A stretch of DNA of 6,430 nt, from the NCBI GenBank assembly GCA_028866335.1, contig JAGWIL010000095.1:1-6430 (forward strand), written 5' to 3'. This stretch comes from Rhodospirillales bacterium (GTDB lineage Bacteria > Pseudomonadota > Alphaproteobacteria > Acetobacterales > Acetobacteraceae). The position numbers and the translations under genes are program-made. Of this stretch, positions 5,747 through 6,430 are shown piece after piece (positions within the stretch are counted from its first letter, which is position 1; each line of letters starts with the position of its first letter). A model generated the notes under the pieces. That model searched no databases. It was not told where the DNA came from and was given only the letters and a program-made list of their open reading frames with translations.

Positions 5747-6430
5747 TTACCTCAGCGGATTAACCCCAAGTGCTGCCAAGCCCGCCCAGCTTGTGGCGCT
5801 GAGCGAAGGCCGCCGGTAATAATTGAACGCCTGCTCCGGCACGCCCTTCTGCAAGGAGGGGCCGACTTTCAACCCCGTGCTCAGCACCGGCTGCACGGTG
5901 GCATACACATAACCCTGCGGCGACAAATTCGCTGATACCGTGTACAAAAACGTTGCCGCCAGGGGGGAGTTCATGCGCTTCAGCGCCAGTGCCGCAAAGC
6001 CCGTGCCCTCCAGCCAGATGCCTTGGCTGGCGCTGGAAAATCCAATCCCCGCGCCATGCCGCAACACCGCAATCGCCCGCCCTGCGCTGGCGGCGTTGCC
6101 CAGCCCGGCCAGATACGGCCATATGCCTGCGTCCGCCGCCACCATTGCGCCTGGCTTGCCATCCGCTTCCAGCCCGGTTTTAAACAATCCGGCTTTCGCG
6201 TCGTAAGCTGCTTTCACAAAAGCCCTGGCATGGGCTGCATCTTCTCCACGCCCCAGTTTCCTGAATGCCACGGCGAGGTCGAGATTCTGCTCGGTACTCT
6301 CCCAGGTGAGTTTCTGCTGGCTCTGGTCATAACCATAAAACCCGCCGAAATATCCCATCGGCGCGCGCAACTGTTCATCCAGAAAATTTCCGGCCTCATT
6401 CGCGGGGTTATCCATCCCCAAAGCCGCCCA
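5747..6430 (-). CDS. C-terminal part of a possible six-hairpin glycosidase-like protein
   Basis: The frame is open from the right edge of the window to a TAA at 5747-5749, giving at least 227 residues; the start lies outside, so this is a partial gene. A TTG at 6421 is in frame but the reading frame continues beyond it (Trp-Ala-Ala upstream), and no start signal is seen. The protein has repeated helix-like Ala/Leu/Gly segments with aromatic turns: YFGGFYGYD, then WESTEQNLDLAVAFRKLG, AGIWPYLAGLG, GIWLEGTGFAALAL and SWAGLAALG near the end. The spaced pattern of helices, each introduced by W/G/E motifs, is what alpha/alpha-toroid (six-hairpin) glycosidases show, and the acidic residues in WESTEQN and WLEGTG would fit a substrate site. 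This is a fold-level guess; I do not recognise the specific family. It faces mnmE tail to tail and is a separate transcription unit. Confidence 0.6.
   Translation of the reverse strand, partial: WAALGMDNPANEAGNFLDEQLRAPMGYFGGFYGYDQSQQKLTWESTEQNLDLAVAFRKLGRGEDAAHARAFVKAAYDAKAGLFKTGLEADGKPGAMVAADAGIWPYLAGLGNAASAGRAIAVLRHGAGIGFSSASQGIWLEGTGFAALALKRMNSPLAATFLYTVSANLSPQGYVYATVQPVLSTGLKVGPSLQKGVPEQAFNYYRRPSLSATSWAGLAALGVNPLR

Noticed and set aside
1..6430. Mobile elements, CRISPR arrays, tRNA genes, phage or defence genes
   Set aside because: No transposase, regularly spaced repeat, cloverleaf, integrase or defence-type domain was seen; genes are packed and nearly all sequence is accounted for.

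Overview
The window looks like a piece of an alphaproteobacterial chromosome, most likely from an acidophilic or acetic-acid-type member of the Acetobacteraceae. That placement is an inference from three things: GC-rich, tightly packed genes; an aa3-type cytochrome oxidase cluster in which a CoxF-like small membrane protein precedes COX3 and SURF1 follows it; and the protein sequence styles. No rRNA or other taxonomic marker is present to confirm it.

Plus strand, 1-5704: six genes run in one direction with almost no spacing. They are a CoxF/COA3-like single-pass protein (1-216), cytochrome c oxidase subunit III (256-1107), the oxidase assembly factor SURF1 (best start TTG at 1133, end 1816), an M32 metallocarboxypeptidase (1813-3282), an LtrA-family multi-pass membrane protein (3282-4442) and the tRNA-modification GTPase MnmE (4439-5704). 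The last three genes each begin inside the stop codon of the gene before (ATGA, TGATG, ATGA). The first three genes are the distal part of a cox operon; subunits I and II and heme-synthesis genes would be expected to the left. The last three have no established biochemical tie to the oxidase but look co-transcribed and translationally coupled to it.

Minus strand, 5747-6430: the C-terminal part of a convergent gene that runs off the right edge. It resembles alpha/alpha-toroid (six-hairpin) glycosidase-type proteins but is not identified with certainty. The 42-bp convergent gap holds a perfect 8-bp GC-only inverted repeat with an A/T-rich flank.

No mobile element, CRISPR array, RNA gene or clear promoter was seen. 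Most of the window is ordinary housekeeping sequence. The points worth a second look are the irregular SURF1 start (an ATGA-overlapping 13-codon mini-ORF in another frame), the placement of mnmE at the end of an oxidase operon without mnmG next to it, the absence of cox11 between coxF and COX3, and the shortened G domain of MnmE. I found no convincing undescribed system.
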